64,000 nt of DNA. It comes from Lachnospiraceae bacterium UBA3692 (GTDB lineage: Bacteria; Bacillota; Clostridia; Lachnospirales; Lachnospiraceae). The notes beneath the pieces are model-generated. The model ran no database searches and was not told where the DNA came from. It saw nothing but the letters and a program-made list of their open reading frames with translations. Below, in pieces: positions 38,354 to 47,735 of the stretch. Position numbers and translations under genes: made by a program. Each line of letters starts with the position of its first letter. The stretch's first letter is position 1. Location: positions 32,182 through 96,181 of the forward strand of contig DFIR01000012.1 of the NCBI GenBank assembly GCA_002372815.1. The letters run 5' to 3'.

Positions 38354-39676
38354 GTGGCCAGTAATTACAGAGAATTCTGCATCTATTGCGGCAAAGCGAT
38401 CCAGCCCGGGAGCCGGCACTGCCCTTACTGCGGAAAGAAACTGATCGACGAACCGCAGGACGCGGCGTTCGGCAAACAGAGCACGGATGTCCCGCCGATC
38501 CTGCCCCCTTCGGAAGAAGTGAAAAGGACCCTGCCGGTCGCCCTGATCGCGGGGATCACCGGCGCGCTCGTCGCGGTCATCATCTGCGGGTTCCTGTTCC
38601 TGCGCGGAGCGGGAGGCGGCAGGGAGAGTGTGATCCCGACGGCGGATCCGGCTGCGGAGAGCGGACAGGCGGAAGAGGCAGCGGCCGGGCCGGATGCGGC
38701 GGCAGCGGACAGTGCGTCCGGGGACAGCGCAGCCGCGGAGACCGAGCCGGCGCAGGAGGAGAGCCCGGCGGCGGAAGAGGCCGCAGCGCCTGCGGAGGAC
38801 GGCGGGGCAGACGGGGTCGACATGTCGCAGGTCCCGGCCGGCGCGATGGAGTACGGGGGCAACTATTATTATGTCTTCAGCAGTGACGGCGTCCGGTCGT
38901 ATGCGGCCGCGAAGCAGGACTGCGAGAGGCAGGGCGGCCATCTGGCGGTCATCACCTCTGAGGACCTGAACAGCCGGCTGTACCAGTACTGCCTCGACAG
39001 CGGGTACGAGACGGCTTTCTTCGGATACAACGACGAACAGATCGAGGGCAACTGGGTCTGGGTCACGGAGAAGCAGCCCTGCTACACGAACTGGGGCCGG
39101 ACAGAGCCCAACGCCGACTCCGTCCGGGAGAACGGCGCGCTCTTCAGCACTTCGGAGAGGAACGGCACCTGGAACGACTCGGCCTTCGGCTATGAGACCA
39201 GCGCCTATATCTGCCAGTGGGGCGACAACGGCGTCGAGGACGAGCAGGCGCCCAGGGAGATCCCGGAGGACGCGCTGGAGTACGACGGACATTATTACTA
39301 TATCTACGAGGACGGCGTGAGCCGCTGGAGCGAGGCGCAGCAGTGGTGCAAGTCCAGAGGCGGCGACCTTGCCGTGATCGGGGATGCCGGCGAGAACGAG
39401 GCGCTCTACGACTACATGGTCCGGGAAGGGTATGAATACGCCTTCCTCGGCTATTCCGACGCGGAGACGGAAGGCGTGTGGAAGTGGGTGAGCGGGAAGA
39501 CTTCCGCCTTCACCGACTGGGGGACGGACCGCCACGGGACGCTGGAGCCGGACGACGACGGGACGACCGGGCAGGACCACGCCGCGATGAGCATCCAGAT
39601 GTTCGACGGGCACTGGGACGACCGGATATTCACATCCTCTTCGCCGTATATCTGCGAATGGGAACCGGAGCGGTAA
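38354..39676 (+). CDS. Zinc-ribbon/TM protein with two C-type-lectin-fold domains
   Basis: 440 residues from GTG 38354 (GGGAGG 8 nt upstream, no nearby ATG). N-terminal ribbon FCIYCGKAIQPGSRHCPYCG, TM (PVALIAGITGALVAVIICGF, about 62-82), Ala/Glu-rich stalk, then two lectin-fold repeats: the first with GGHLAVITSE, ETAFFGYNDEQIEGNWVWV, WNDSAFG and AYICQWG; the second with GGDLAVIGDAGENEALYDYM, EYAFLGYSDAETEGVWKWVS, and YICEWEPER. The fold matches 29234-30112 and 50916-52031. Precedes essC by about 40 nt. Confidence 0.88.
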   Translation: MASNYREFCIYCGKAIQPGSRHCPYCGKKLIDEPQDAAFGKQSTDVPPILPPSEEVKRTLPVALIAGITGALVAVIICGFLFLRGAGGGRESVIPTADPAAESGQAEEAAAGPDAAAADSASGDSAAAETEPAQEESPAAEEAAAPAEDGGADGVDMSQVPAGAMEYGGNYYYVFSSDGVRSYAAAKQDCERQGGHLAVITSEDLNSRLYQYCLDSGYETAFFGYNDEQIEGNWVWVTEKQPCYTNWGRTEPNADSVRENGALFSTSERNGTWNDSAFGYETSAYICQWGDNGVEDEQAPREIPEDALEYDGHYYYIYEDGVSRWSEAQQWCKSRGGDLAVIGDAGENEALYDYMVREGYEYAFLGYSDAETEGVWKWVSGKTSAFTDWGTDRHGTLEPDDDGTTGQDHAAMSIQMFDGHWDDRIFTSSSPYICEWEPER

Positions 39677-39716
39677 GTCTGCTGCAGTATAGAGACCCTC
39701 TGTGAGAGGAGAGACG

Positions 39717-42700
39717 ATGAGCCTGATACTGACATTTCACAGCCAGGAAGCTTACAGCGAGTACGCGCTGCCGGCGGTGCACGACCAGATCCACAGCATC
39801 GTGCTGAACCGGTCGGTATTCCGCCTGCACCACAACCTGGAGATCCTCCTGGAAGAAAAGAGCGGCGCCTGGTATCTGCTGGATTCGGAGCACTACACGG
39901 TGCGCAGCGCCGAGGACCGCTCGGAGAGCCCGCTGAAGGACGGGGAATATTTCTCCATCCTCTCCCCGGAGGGGGAGCTCCTGAACGTGATCGTGCGGGA
40001 CCGCGGGGACTCCCTCGTCCCCTACATGAAGTACCGGTACGCCCGCAGCGGGAACATCTCCATCGGACGTTCCTCCACCTGTGACATCCAGTACTCCTTC
40101 AGCTATCGGGGCAAAGAGTATATCTCCCGCAGCATGGCCACGATCCGCGTGAGCGGCGACAGGGTGACCATCGTCGATGAAGGCGCCAACGGCATCTATG
40201 TGGGCGACCACCGGGTGCACGGGGAGGAGCAGATCGTCTGCGGCGACAGGATCCACATCTGGGGCCTGGACATCATCCTGCTCAACGGGCAGATCGCGAT
40301 CCGCGGGGACGTCCCCTGCCATATCCGCACCGGTGTGCTGATGACTGTGGACGACACGACGGCCGGATCGCGCTCGTCGGACTCCAAGCCCTATAAAAAG
40401 ACCCTCTATCACCGCGCGCCGCGCAACATGGACGTGCTGAGCACCGAGCCGATCGAGATCGAGGCGCCGCCGGATCCGAAGACGTCGAAGGAGATGCCGC
40501 TCTTCCTGGTCATCGGTCCCTCCATGACCATGATGATCCCCATGGCCTCCGGCAGCATTCTCGCCATCATGGCCGCCATGTCCTCCAACGGGTCGCCGAG
40601 CATCACCATGTTCACCGGCATCCTCGTGGCGGTGCTGTCGGCGATCATCGGCTCCGTCTGGGCCATCGTCAACCTGCGCTACAACCGGAAAGTCAACGCG
40701 CAGGACGAGGCCTTCCGCGTCAATGCCTACAAAGAATATCTGGACCGCTGCGAGCAGGAGATCCTGCAGCGGGTCCGGTTCAACACGGCGGTCCTGAACA
40801 GGCAGTACCCCGCCGCGAGCTACTGTCTCTCGGACGATATGGAGCGGCAGAACCTGCTCTGGAGCCGCAACCAGACCCATGAGGACTTCCTGATCCACAG
40901 AGTGGGCGTCGGCAACATTCCGCTGCAGGCGCCGATCCTGGTGCCCAAGGAGCGGTTCTCCCTGGTCTTCGACGAGCTGAAGAAGGTACCAGCCCAGCTG
41001 CGCGACCGCTACGGCATGCTCCAGAACGTCCCCATCAGCGTGGATCTGCTGCAGAACCCGCTGATCGGTCTCGTGGGCGGCGACAACAAGGAAGGCGCGT
41101 ACGCGATCGCCGAGGCGCTCTCCGCACAGATCATGGCGAACAACTGCTACCCGGACGTCAAGCTGGCCTACGCCTGCGAGGAGGAGTTCACGACGGCGCA
41201 CAGGTTCGGCTTCGCGGCCTGGCTCCCGCACGTCTGGTCCTCCGACAAGAAGGCCCGCTATATCGGCGGCGGCAGCGAAGTCAGCGACCTGTTCTACACC
41301 CTGGCGGGGATCCTCCGGGACCGCATGGAGACGGAGGAGAGCAGCGTCGGGGAGAAAAAGGTGCTGTACAAGCCGCATTTTGTCCTTTTTGTCGAGGACA
41401 GGGCCCTTATCGAGAACGATCCGAACGGCGCGACGCTCATGGAGAAGGGCGCCCGGTACGGATTCACCATCATCATCCTGGCGGCCACTTACGAGGAGCT
41501 GCCGAACACCTGCGAGTGCATCCTGCAGAAGGACAGCAGCTTCCGCGGACTCCTGAATACCCGGACGGGCGAGCGCACCTGCGTCGACTTCGACCCGGTG
41601 GATCCCGCGCAGCTGGACGCCTACGCGCGGCACCTGTCCAACCTGGAGGTCAATGAGATCGAGACCGGCGGCGACATTCCCTCCGCGATCTCCTTCTTCG
41701 ATATGTACGGGGTGGCGTCTCCCAGGCAGCTCGGCGTCGAGAACCGCTGGAGGCGGAACCGCACCTATACGTCCATGAAGGCCCTCGTCGGACAGAGCGC
41801 CGGCGGCACGCCCTGCTACCTGGACGCCCACGAGAAGTATCACGGACCGCACGGCCTGGTCGCAGGCACCACCGGTTCGGGCAAATCGGAGACGCTGCAG
41901 ACCTACATCCTGTCGCTGGCCGTCAATTTCAGCCCCGAGGACGTGGCCTTCTTCCTGATCGACTATAAGGGCGGCGGCATGGCGGACCTGTTCAAGGACC
42001 TGCCCCACCTGACGGGCAGCATCTCCAACCTGTCCGGCAACCTGATCAACCGCGCGATGGTCTCCATCCGGAGCGAGAACCGGCGCCGTCAGCAGATCTT
42101 CCACGACAACGGCGTCAATAATATCAATGCCTACACGATGCTGTACAAGAACGGCGAGGTGAAGGAGCCTGTGCCGCACCTGTTCATCATCATCGACGAG
42201 TTCGCGGAGCTCAAGCGCGAGCAGGAAGAGTTCATGAAGGGCCTGATCAGCGTCGCGCAGGTCGGCCGAAGCCTCGGCGTGCACCTGATCCTCGCGACCC
42301 AGAAGCCCTCGGGCACCGTCGACGCGAACATCTGGAGCAACGCGCGGTTCAAGCTCTGCCTGCGCGTCCAGAACCGGGAGGACAGTATGGACATGCTGCA
42401 CCGCCCGGACGCCGCGTATCTGACACAGGCCGGCCGCACCTATCTGCAGGTCGGCAACGACGAGCTCTTCGAGCTGTTCCAGTCCGGCTGGAGCGGCGCG
42501 ATCTACGACGACGAGAACCAGCAGAAGACGGAGCTGGCGCGCATGCTGACCGCCACCGGCAAGACCGCCATGGTCGGCAGCTATGTGAAGCGCCGCCAGC
42601 AGGACCAGCGCGCGATCCAGTGGACCACACAGCTGGTGCAGCTCTGGCAGAAGGCCAATCCGGCCGGCACGGCCTCCACCTTCGAGGGCGACGAGATCAG

Positions 42701-44717
42701 CCGGTTCCTGCAGGCGCTGCAGGAGGCGGAGATCGACTTCCCCGACACGGCCTACAACCGGAAGATCCTCGGGAACTTCCGGGCGCTCTACCGGAAAGTG
42801 AGCCAGGACACCCTCGGCTGGAACATCCTCAACGACCGGCAGCGGGCGGTCTATATCGTCAACCGGTCCAAGGCGGAGAAGGTGAAGCTGCCCTCCCAGA
42901 AGGAGATGACGCAGCTGGATGCCGTCTGCGAATACCTGAAACAGCTGTACGAATCCACGCCGCACCCTGCGGTCAGCAGGCTGTGGCTGCCCGTGCTGCC
43001 GACCAGTATGACGATCGCGCAGGCGGCAGGAAAGGTCGCCGTCGACGCGGAAGGCATGCCGGCGGCCTGGACCTCCCACAGGGCTGCCTGGGAGCTGCGG
43101 ACGTCGATCGGCTACTACGACGACCCCGCCAACCAGCAGCAGGGCGTCCTCGAGATCAACTTCACGCGGGACGGCAGCGCAGCCGTCTGCGGGACCGGCA
43201 TGTCGGGCAAGAGCACCTTCCTGCAGTCGGTGGTCTACGGGCTGATCACGCGGTATTCGCCGCAGTATCTGTCCGTGTATATGCTGGACTTCTCCAGCAG
43301 GATGCTGCAGCCCTTCGAGGAAGATCCTCACGTGGGCGGTGTGCTGTACGCCGAGGACCTCGAGTCGATGAACAAGTTCTTCTGGCTGCTGGGCCGGATG
43401 ATGGAGGACCGGCGCAAGCTGTTCCGGGGCGGCAATTACTGGCAGTATGTGAAGGCCAACGGCGTCGCGCGCCCGGCGGTCCTCATCTGCATCGACAATA
43501 TGGCGGCCTTCCGCGAGAAAACGGAGAACCGCTACGACGAAGAACTGCTGCGGATCACGAGGGAGTGCAGCTCGCTCGGCATCTATTTCCTGATCAGCGG
43601 CGGCGGATTCGGCGCGGCGGAGATCCCGACCAGGATGCGGGACTTCCTGCCCCAGGTGTTCGCGCTGGAGCAGACGGACCGCTATCAGTACGCGGAGCTC
43701 ATGGGCCAGACCCGGGTCGACACGGAGCCGGAAGCCGGCATCCGCGGCCGCGGTCTCGCCATGGTGAGCGGCGAGCCGCTTGAATTCCAGACACTGCTGG
43801 CGGTCGCCGGGGACGACGACTACCGGAGAGGCGACCAGATCCGCAAGGAGTGCGCTGCTTACGCGGCCTCCTGGAAGGGATCCTGCGCGCAGCCGGTCCC
43901 GAGGATCCCGGAGGATCCGGACTGGGCCCGGTTCTCGGTGGACAACCGCGTCCGGGAGCTCCTGCAGGGCGGGCGGATGCTGCCCTACGCCTACGAGGAG
44001 GAGACCGCGGAGATCGAGAGCATCGATCTGGCGGGCACCTACACCTGGATGGTCCTGGGACCCAAGGGCGCCGGAAAGACCTCTTTGCTCCGGAACATCA
44101 CACGCGCCGCCGCAGCGGGCGGAGCGGAAGTGTTCTGTGTGGACATGGGCCGCGCCAGACTGCAGGCGGTCGCGCAGGAGACAGGCGCGACACATATTTC
44201 CGGTTATGCGGAGTTCTTCTCCTTTATGAAGGAGCGCATGATCCCGGAATTCGTCCGGCGCGCAGGCGTGAAGAAGGAACTGCTCGCGCAGGGGCTGGAG
44301 GACGAGGCGCTGTTCGAGGCGATGCGCGCGGAGCCGCTGTGGTTCATCGTGATCGACGACCTGGCGGAGTTCGCGGAACAGATCTACCTGCCGGAGAACG
44401 CGAAGGACAATGTGCCCGGCGCGCTGAACAATCTGCTGCAGAAAGGCGCCGAGAGCCGGATTTATTTCATCGCCGGCATGCGCCCGGAGCGGCGGACGGA
44501 TATGTACGGGAAGGATGTCTACGATACCTTCGCGGGCCGGAAGCAGGGCATCTGCCTCGGCGGACCCGCCTCGGCCAGCCGGATCTTCGACTTCAACGAC
44601 CTGCCCTTCGCGGAGCAGAACGCGAGGGCGCCTCTCGGCACCGGCTATATCCCGACGTCGGAGCGGCGCAGGTGGCACAAGGTCATCGTACCTTCGGACA
44701 GGAAGAAAGAAGAGTGA
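39717..44717 (+). CDS. essC: EssC-type type VII secretion ATPase with FHA domain
   Basis: 1,666 residues from ATG 39717 with GAGGAG upstream. An N-terminal FHA-type domain (about 100-195: GNISIGRSSTCDIQY, YISRSMATIRV, DEGANGIYVGDHRV) is followed by two TM segments (about 258-320: PMASGSILAIMAAM, GILVAVLSAIIGSVWAIV). Three FtsK/SpoIIIE domains follow. Walker A 1 is GTTGSGKSE (about 716) with Walker B FIIIDEFAEL; Walker A 2 is GTGMSGKST (about 1158) with a weak B box (LICIDNMAAF); Walker A 3 is GPKGAGKTS (about 1447) with FIVIDDLAEF. This is the motor of T7SSb, moving WXG100 and LXG-type substrates. The FHA domain would read phosphothreonine, linking it to the adjacent kinases. Confidence 0.96.
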   Translation: MSLILTFHSQEAYSEYALPAVHDQIHSIVLNRSVFRLHHNLEILLEEKSGAWYLLDSEHYTVRSAEDRSESPLKDGEYFSILSPEGELLNVIVRDRGDSLVPYMKYRYARSGNISIGRSSTCDIQYSFSYRGKEYISRSMATIRVSGDRVTIVDEGANGIYVGDHRVHGEEQIVCGDRIHIWGLDIILLNGQIAIRGDVPCHIRTGVLMTVDDTTAGSRSSDSKPYKKTLYHRAPRNMDVLSTEPIEIEAPPDPKTSKEMPLFLVIGPSMTMMIPMASGSILAIMAAMSSNGSPSITMFTGILVAVLSAIIGSVWAIVNLRYNRKVNAQDEAFRVNAYKEYLDRCEQEILQRVRFNTAVLNRQYPAASYCLSDDMERQNLLWSRNQTHEDFLIHRVGVGNIPLQAPILVPKERFSLVFDELKKVPAQLRDRYGMLQNVPISVDLLQNPLIGLVGGDNKEGAYAIAEALSAQIMANNCYPDVKLAYACEEEFTTAHRFGFAAWLPHVWSSDKKARYIGGGSEVSDLFYTLAGILRDRMETEESSVGEKKVLYKPHFVLFVEDRALIENDPNGATLMEKGARYGFTIIILAATYEELPNTCECILQKDSSFRGLLNTRTGERTCVDFDPVDPAQLDAYARHLSNLEVNEIETGGDIPSAISFFDMYGVASPRQLGVENRWRRNRTYTSMKALVGQSAGGTPCYLDAHEKYHGPHGLVAGTTGSGKSETLQTYILSLAVNFSPEDVAFFLIDYKGGGMADLFKDLPHLTGSISNLSGNLINRAMVSIRSENRRRQQIFHDNGVNNINAYTMLYKNGEVKEPVPHLFIIIDEFAELKREQEEFMKGLISVAQVGRSLGVHLILATQKPSGTVDANIWSNARFKLCLRVQNREDSMDMLHRPDAAYLTQAGRTYLQVGNDELFELFQSGWSGAIYDDENQQKTELARMLTATGKTAMVGSYVKRRQQDQRAIQWTTQLVQLWQKANPAGTASTFEGDEISRFLQALQEAEIDFPDTAYNRKILGNFRALYRKVSQDTLGWNILNDRQRAVYIVNRSKAEKVKLPSQKEMTQLDAVCEYLKQLYESTPHPAVSRLWLPVLPTSMTIAQAAGKVAVDAEGMPAAWTSHRAAWELRTSIGYYDDPANQQQGVLEINFTRDGSAAVCGTGMSGKSTFLQSVVYGLITRYSPQYLSVYMLDFSSRMLQPFEEDPHVGGVLYAEDLESMNKFFWLLGRMMEDRRKLFRGGNYWQYVKANGVARPAVLICIDNMAAFREKTENRYDEELLRITRECSSLGIYFLISGGGFGAAEIPTRMRDFLPQVFALEQTDRYQYAELMGQTRVDTEPEAGIRGRGLAMVSGEPLEFQTLLAVAGDDDYRRGDQIRKECAAYAASWKGSCAQPVPRIPEDPDWARFSVDNRVRELLQGGRMLPYAYEEETAEIESIDLAGTYTWMVLGPKGAGKTSLLRNITRAAAAGGAEVFCVDMGRARLQAVAQETGATHISGYAEFFSFMKERMIPEFVRRAGVKKELLAQGLEDEALFEAMRAEPLWFIVIDDLAEFAEQIYLPENAKDNVPGALNNLLQKGAESRIYFIAGMRPERRTDMYGKDVYDTFAGRKQGICLGGPASASRIFDFNDLPFAEQNARAPLGTGYIPTSERRRWHKVIVPSDRKKEE

Positions 44718-44725
44718 GCTGAGAC

Positions 44726-45451
44726 ATGATCTCACTGTACGCGTACATTCCGAAGCCGGATGAGAAGCGGCTTCTGGAGAGGGAATTTCATGAGGCGGCG
44801 GCCAGGTACACGGAGGAGCAGTGGCAGTACTGCTTCGAGGGGAAGCTGGAGTCGCTGCGCAGCCGGCTGTCGCAGAGCCCGGAGGTGGACCTGCTCAGCT
44901 GGGACGTGACCGGCATGACGATCCCGGAGCTGGAAGCGGTGCGCCGCGACTACCCCCAGGCCTATCTGCTGGTCCTGGCGGACCAGCGGGTGTCGCCCAT
45001 GTCCTATCTGCGGCCGACCGTGCTGCCGTCGGCGCTGCTGATCCGACCTTTCTCCGAACAGCAGACGGGAGAAGTGCTGAAGGAGCTGATCGAGGGGTAC
45101 CTGCGCAGCACCGGAAGGGAGAGCAGCGGGCCCTCCCTGCTGGTGGAGACGCGGGACGGCAGGCAGCGGATCCCTTACACCCGGATCCTGTTCGCGGAGG
45201 CCCGGGAGAAGAAGCTGTACATCCACACGGACAGCGGCGAATACGGATTCTACGAGACGATCGAGCATCTCGCGGAGAAGCTGCCGGCGACCTTCGTCCG
45301 CAGCCACCGCAGCTACATCGTCAATATGGACAGGGCGGACGGCTACGACGCGGAGCTGAGCGCGGTCCGCGTCGGGGACCAGCTGGTGCCGGTCTCCAGG
45401 AACTGCAGGAAAGCCATCAGAGAATTTGTGAAAGTCCATGAACGAGGATAA
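44726..45451 (+). CDS. LytTR-family response regulator
   Basis: 241 residues, start 44726. The N-terminal half is receiver-like (VDLLSWDVTGMTIPELEAVR, with a possible phospho-acceptor Asp; QAYLLVLADQRV; ALLIRPFSEQQTGEVLKEL). The C-terminal about 100 residues are a LytTR DNA-binding domain (VETRDGRQRIPYTRILFAEA, EKKLYIHTDSGEYGFYETIE, FVRSHRSYIVNMDRADGY, PVSRNCRKAIREF). It lies inside the secretion locus 8 nt after essC. Three LytTR-like direct-repeat promoters are in the window, so this is the natural candidate regulator. No histidine kinase is nearby. Confidence 0.9.
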   Translation: MISLYAYIPKPDEKRLLEREFHEAAARYTEEQWQYCFEGKLESLRSRLSQSPEVDLLSWDVTGMTIPELEAVRRDYPQAYLLVLADQRVSPMSYLRPTVLPSALLIRPFSEQQTGEVLKELIEGYLRSTGRESSGPSLLVETRDGRQRIPYTRILFAEAREKKLYIHTDSGEYGFYETIEHLAEKLPATFVRSHRSYIVNMDRADGYDAELSAVRVGDQLVPVSRNCRKAIREFVKVHERG

Positions 45452-46250
45452 AAAGGTGATAACAGGAGGCGGCCCGCCGGAAGCGGCCTCCGTCTTCGAA
45501 GAACAGGCGCTGCCGGCCGTAAACGAGTCGCGGCGGTTCACGCTCCCGGAGTTTCTGATCCTGCTCTCCCTGTGCGCGGACCGGCACGTCTTCTTCTATG
45601 AGGGGACGGAGGAGGTCCTGACGCGGGAGACGGTGATCCCGGCGGTGCAGAAACTTCTTCTGGGAGGCCTGCTGTCGATGAGCGGCGAGCACTACATCCT
45701 CTCGGAGGAGGGACACCGGTGGATGGACGGCATCGGGCGGTCGGACAGGACCGCGGCGCTGCGCGGCACGCGCGAAGAACAGCCGTCGCTGCTGCTCTAT
45801 TACGGAAGCAGTGAGGAGCCCTCTCCGGATGCGGAGATCACGGCGGTGCGGTATATGGCGGAAGAGGGCGATATCGAGATCTCCTGCTTCCGCGCCGGGG
45901 ACCTCGAGGAGATGCTGACCGGCTGGGAGCTGCTTCCGGAGCTGCCGGAATACCGGCAGGATGCGGCGGGCCCGGTACAGGAAGTTCCGGCGCCGGAGGG
46001 ACAGATCCTCCCCGGACCGGAGGATCCGGTCGCGGACTGGCGGCAGATCGAGGGAACGGAGAGCTATGCGGCAGTCCTGGCCTGCGAGCCGGAAAGAGAA
46101 GGCGCGGCCCTTCTCGCGAAGGTGATCGCCCTGCGGGCGGAGGGACGGATGCTGCTGGGGCTGGAGAGAGGCCCGGAAAGCGGGATCCGGTGGCTGGAGG
46201 ACGGGCGCGCCGCCCGGATCCTGACAGGAAGAGAGGTGATGCGGCTGTGA
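45438..46250 (+). CDS. Type VII locus protein, DUF5081-like, winged-helix-like
   Basis: 270 residues, start 45438 overlapping the LytTR gene by 14 nt. N-terminal winged-helix-like region (RRFTLPEFLILLSLCADRHV, EEVLTRETVIPAVQKLLLGG, YILSEEGHRWMDGIG), then an alpha/beta part (LLLYYGSSEEPSPDAEITAV, DIEISCFRAGDLEEMLTGWE). The layout resembles helper proteins encoded in many T7SSb loci; family assignment is by pattern, not by search. It shares its start pattern with the protein at 21891-22475. Cytoplasmic; perhaps a substrate chaperone. Confidence 0.68.
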   Translation: MNEDKKVITGGGPPEAASVFEEQALPAVNESRRFTLPEFLILLSLCADRHVFFYEGTEEVLTRETVIPAVQKLLLGGLLSMSGEHYILSEEGHRWMDGIGRSDRTAALRGTREEQPSLLLYYGSSEEPSPDAEITAVRYMAEEGDIEISCFRAGDLEEMLTGWELLPELPEYRQDAAGPVQEVPAPEGQILPGPEDPVADWRQIEGTESYAAVLACEPEREGAALLAKVIALRAEGRMLLGLERGPESGIRWLEDGRAARILTGREVMRL

Positions 46251-46495
46251 TCATGGTGGATATCCAGGTACCTGCCCTGAACAGGCAGTACAACTACATG
46301 CTGGACGAGCAGAGCACGATCGAAGTGCTGATCCCGGAGATCCTGGAGGTCGTCAACCAGAAGGAGGGACTGACGCAGCACGGCGGGACCGGCGCCTTCC
46401 GGCTGTGCCTGAGCGAATCGGGGACCGTCATGGACAGGAAGTGCACGCTGAGCCAGTATCACTGCGTCAACGGTTCCCGTCTGATGCTTCTGTGA
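46247..46495 (+). CDS. yukD: YukD/EsaB-like ubiquitin-fold protein
   Basis: 82 residues from GTG 46247, which overlaps the previous stop (GTGA) and has AGAGGTG 8 nt upstream; ATG 46253 is an alternative. The sequence (IMVDIQVPALNRQYNYMLDE, VLIPEILEVVNQKEG, RLCLSESGTVMDRKCTLSQY, VNGSRLMLL) has the beta-grasp pattern of YukD/EsaB, a standard cytoplasmic component of T7SSb. Last gene of the EssC block. Confidence 0.87.
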   Translation: MIMVDIQVPALNRQYNYMLDEQSTIEVLIPEILEVVNQKEGLTQHGGTGAFRLCLSESGTVMDRKCTLSQYHCVNGSRLMLL

Positions 46496-46561
46496 CCGTT
46501 TGTCAGAAAGAATGACCGTTCGTCATGTTTGCACACACTGTTTCCGGGAGCGTGGCATAAT
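46495..46561 (+). promoter_or_regulatory. LytTR-type promoter of the WXG100 operon
   Basis: Direct repeats ACCGTTTGT (46495-46503) and ACCGTTCGT (46515-46523), 11-bp gap, then 32 bp to CATAAT (46556-46561). Both 9-mers fit the LytTR consensus WMMGTTNRK. It starts at the yukD stop codon and ends 24 nt before the next start. Confidence 0.85.
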
Positions 46562-46584
46562 GACAATCACAAGGAGCGAGACAG

Positions 46585-47019
46585 ATGAAAGCAGATACAG
46601 CAAGGATCCGGCAGACGGAAAATGAACTGGAATCGATCAGGCAGATGTTCCGGATCAGAAAGAACCAGCTGATGGAGAAGCGGGTGATCCTGCGGAGACT
46701 GATGCAGACAGACAGAGCTGTCGTGTACGGGTACCGGCTGGAAGAGCAGACGGAAAGTCTGGAGCAGGAACTGGCCAGGCTGGACGGACTCGTAAACGTC
46801 CTGGCACAGATACGGACGACCTACGAGCGGACGGAGGAGCAGGTCCTCCGGGGAGACAGGCGGAAACGCATCAGGGTCGAGACCGCCGATCTGCCGAAGA
46901 TCAGAGTGATCACAGGACTGAACACGATTGAAAGACGGGAGTACCCCTACGTGGAACAGCTCCCGATGCCGGACACCCGGTTCCTCAGAGAATCGTGGGA
47001 ATCGCAGATCAGGTCGTAA
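46585..47019 (+). CDS. Coiled-coil protein of the WXG100 operon
   Basis: 144 residues, ATG 46585 with AAGGAG upstream. The first about 95 residues are strongly helical and charged (RQTENELESIRQMFRIRKNQ, LEEQTESLEQELARLDGLVN); the C-terminal part is short and Pro/Arg-containing (IERREYPYVEQLPMPDTRFL). No WXG motif and no signal. First gene after the LytTR-type promoter. Perhaps a chaperone or co-substrate; no family recognised. Confidence 0.7.
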   Translation: MKADTARIRQTENELESIRQMFRIRKNQLMEKRVILRRLMQTDRAVVYGYRLEEQTESLEQELARLDGLVNVLAQIRTTYERTEEQVLRGDRRKRIRVETADLPKIRVITGLNTIERREYPYVEQLPMPDTRFLRESWESQIRS

Positions 47020-47032
47020 GGAGGTAAGAGCC

Positions 47033-47332
47033 ATGCAGGTATTGGAACAGGACATGCGGGAGCTGCACAAGGATGTGCAGAGTCTGCAGACGATCTACTC
47101 GGAGCTGCAGAAACAGCTGACAGCCGTTTTCGACGCGATGCAGGCGCTGGACGGGGCCTGGGAGGGCGCCGCACAGGCCGAGATGAAGAACGTCTGGCTC
47201 AGCGACAGGAACGCTGCGACGGAAATGCTGGGGGAGATGAAAGAGCTCTGCGGACTCTTCCGCACCGCTGAGAACGAGTACGGGAACTGCGAGAACTCGA
47301 TCAGCAACATGATCAGCAGTCTCAGAGTGTGA
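47033..47332 (+). CDS. WXG100-like protein 1
   Basis: 99 residues, ATG 47033 with AAGGAGGT. Two helices around AWEGAAQ (W43-E-G), followed by YGNCE (Y83-E87) as the YxxxD/E signal. Fits the EsxA/WXG100 size and pattern and would be exported as a helical-hairpin dimer. Contains two Cys in the second half, unusual for the family. Confidence 0.85.
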   Translation: MQVLEQDMRELHKDVQSLQTIYSELQKQLTAVFDAMQALDGAWEGAAQAEMKNVWLSDRNAATEMLGEMKELCGLFRTAENEYGNCENSISNMISSLRV

Positions 47333-47340
47333 GGTGAAAG

Positions 47341-47658
47341 ATGGCAGCAGAGATCAATATCCGGATAGACACACAGCGCCTGGCGGGCGCGGCAGAGCAG
47401 ATCGACCGGAATCTGCAGTCGGTACAGACGGCCATGCAGAACTTCGACACGGTCATGAAGAGGCTCCCGGGCTACTGGAAAGGGGATGCCTCCCAGCAGT
47501 ACCAGCGGTACCTGACGGAGCAGAAGACCTCGATCCAGGAGATCTACGACAAGGTCAAGACCTACCCCGGCAAGCTCCGGGAGATCGCAGGGGTCGAAGA
47601 ACAGGCGGAGAGGACCACCGCCAACGCGAACCAGGGACTTCCCAACGACATCCTGTAA
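47341..47658 (+). CDS. WXG100-like protein 2
   Basis: 105 residues, ATG 47341, 9 nt after the previous stop. WXG motif as YWKGDAS (W46-K-G). The C-terminus ends GLPNDIL, shared with WXG100-like protein 4 (SLPSDIL). No clear YxxxD/E signal, so it may travel as the partner of a signal-bearing subunit. Confidence 0.87.
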   Translation: MAAEINIRIDTQRLAGAAEQIDRNLQSVQTAMQNFDTVMKRLPGYWKGDASQQYQRYLTEQKTSIQEIYDKVKTYPGKLREIAGVEEQAERTTANANQGLPNDIL

Positions 47659-47735
47659 GGAACCGTTGGAAAGCATAGAGACAAGGGCATCAACAGAGGC
47701 TAAATAAAAAACAGTTTTATAAGGAGGAAGAAAAA

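Noticed and set aside
39630..44735. Very long minus-strand reading frame opposite essC
   Set aside because: It mirrors a gene with clear FHA, TM and three ATPase domains; the antisense product is Arg/Val/Asp-rich without motifs, as expected for shadows in GC-rich DNA. The same holds for 57044-59599, 17958-20312 and 4803-6233.
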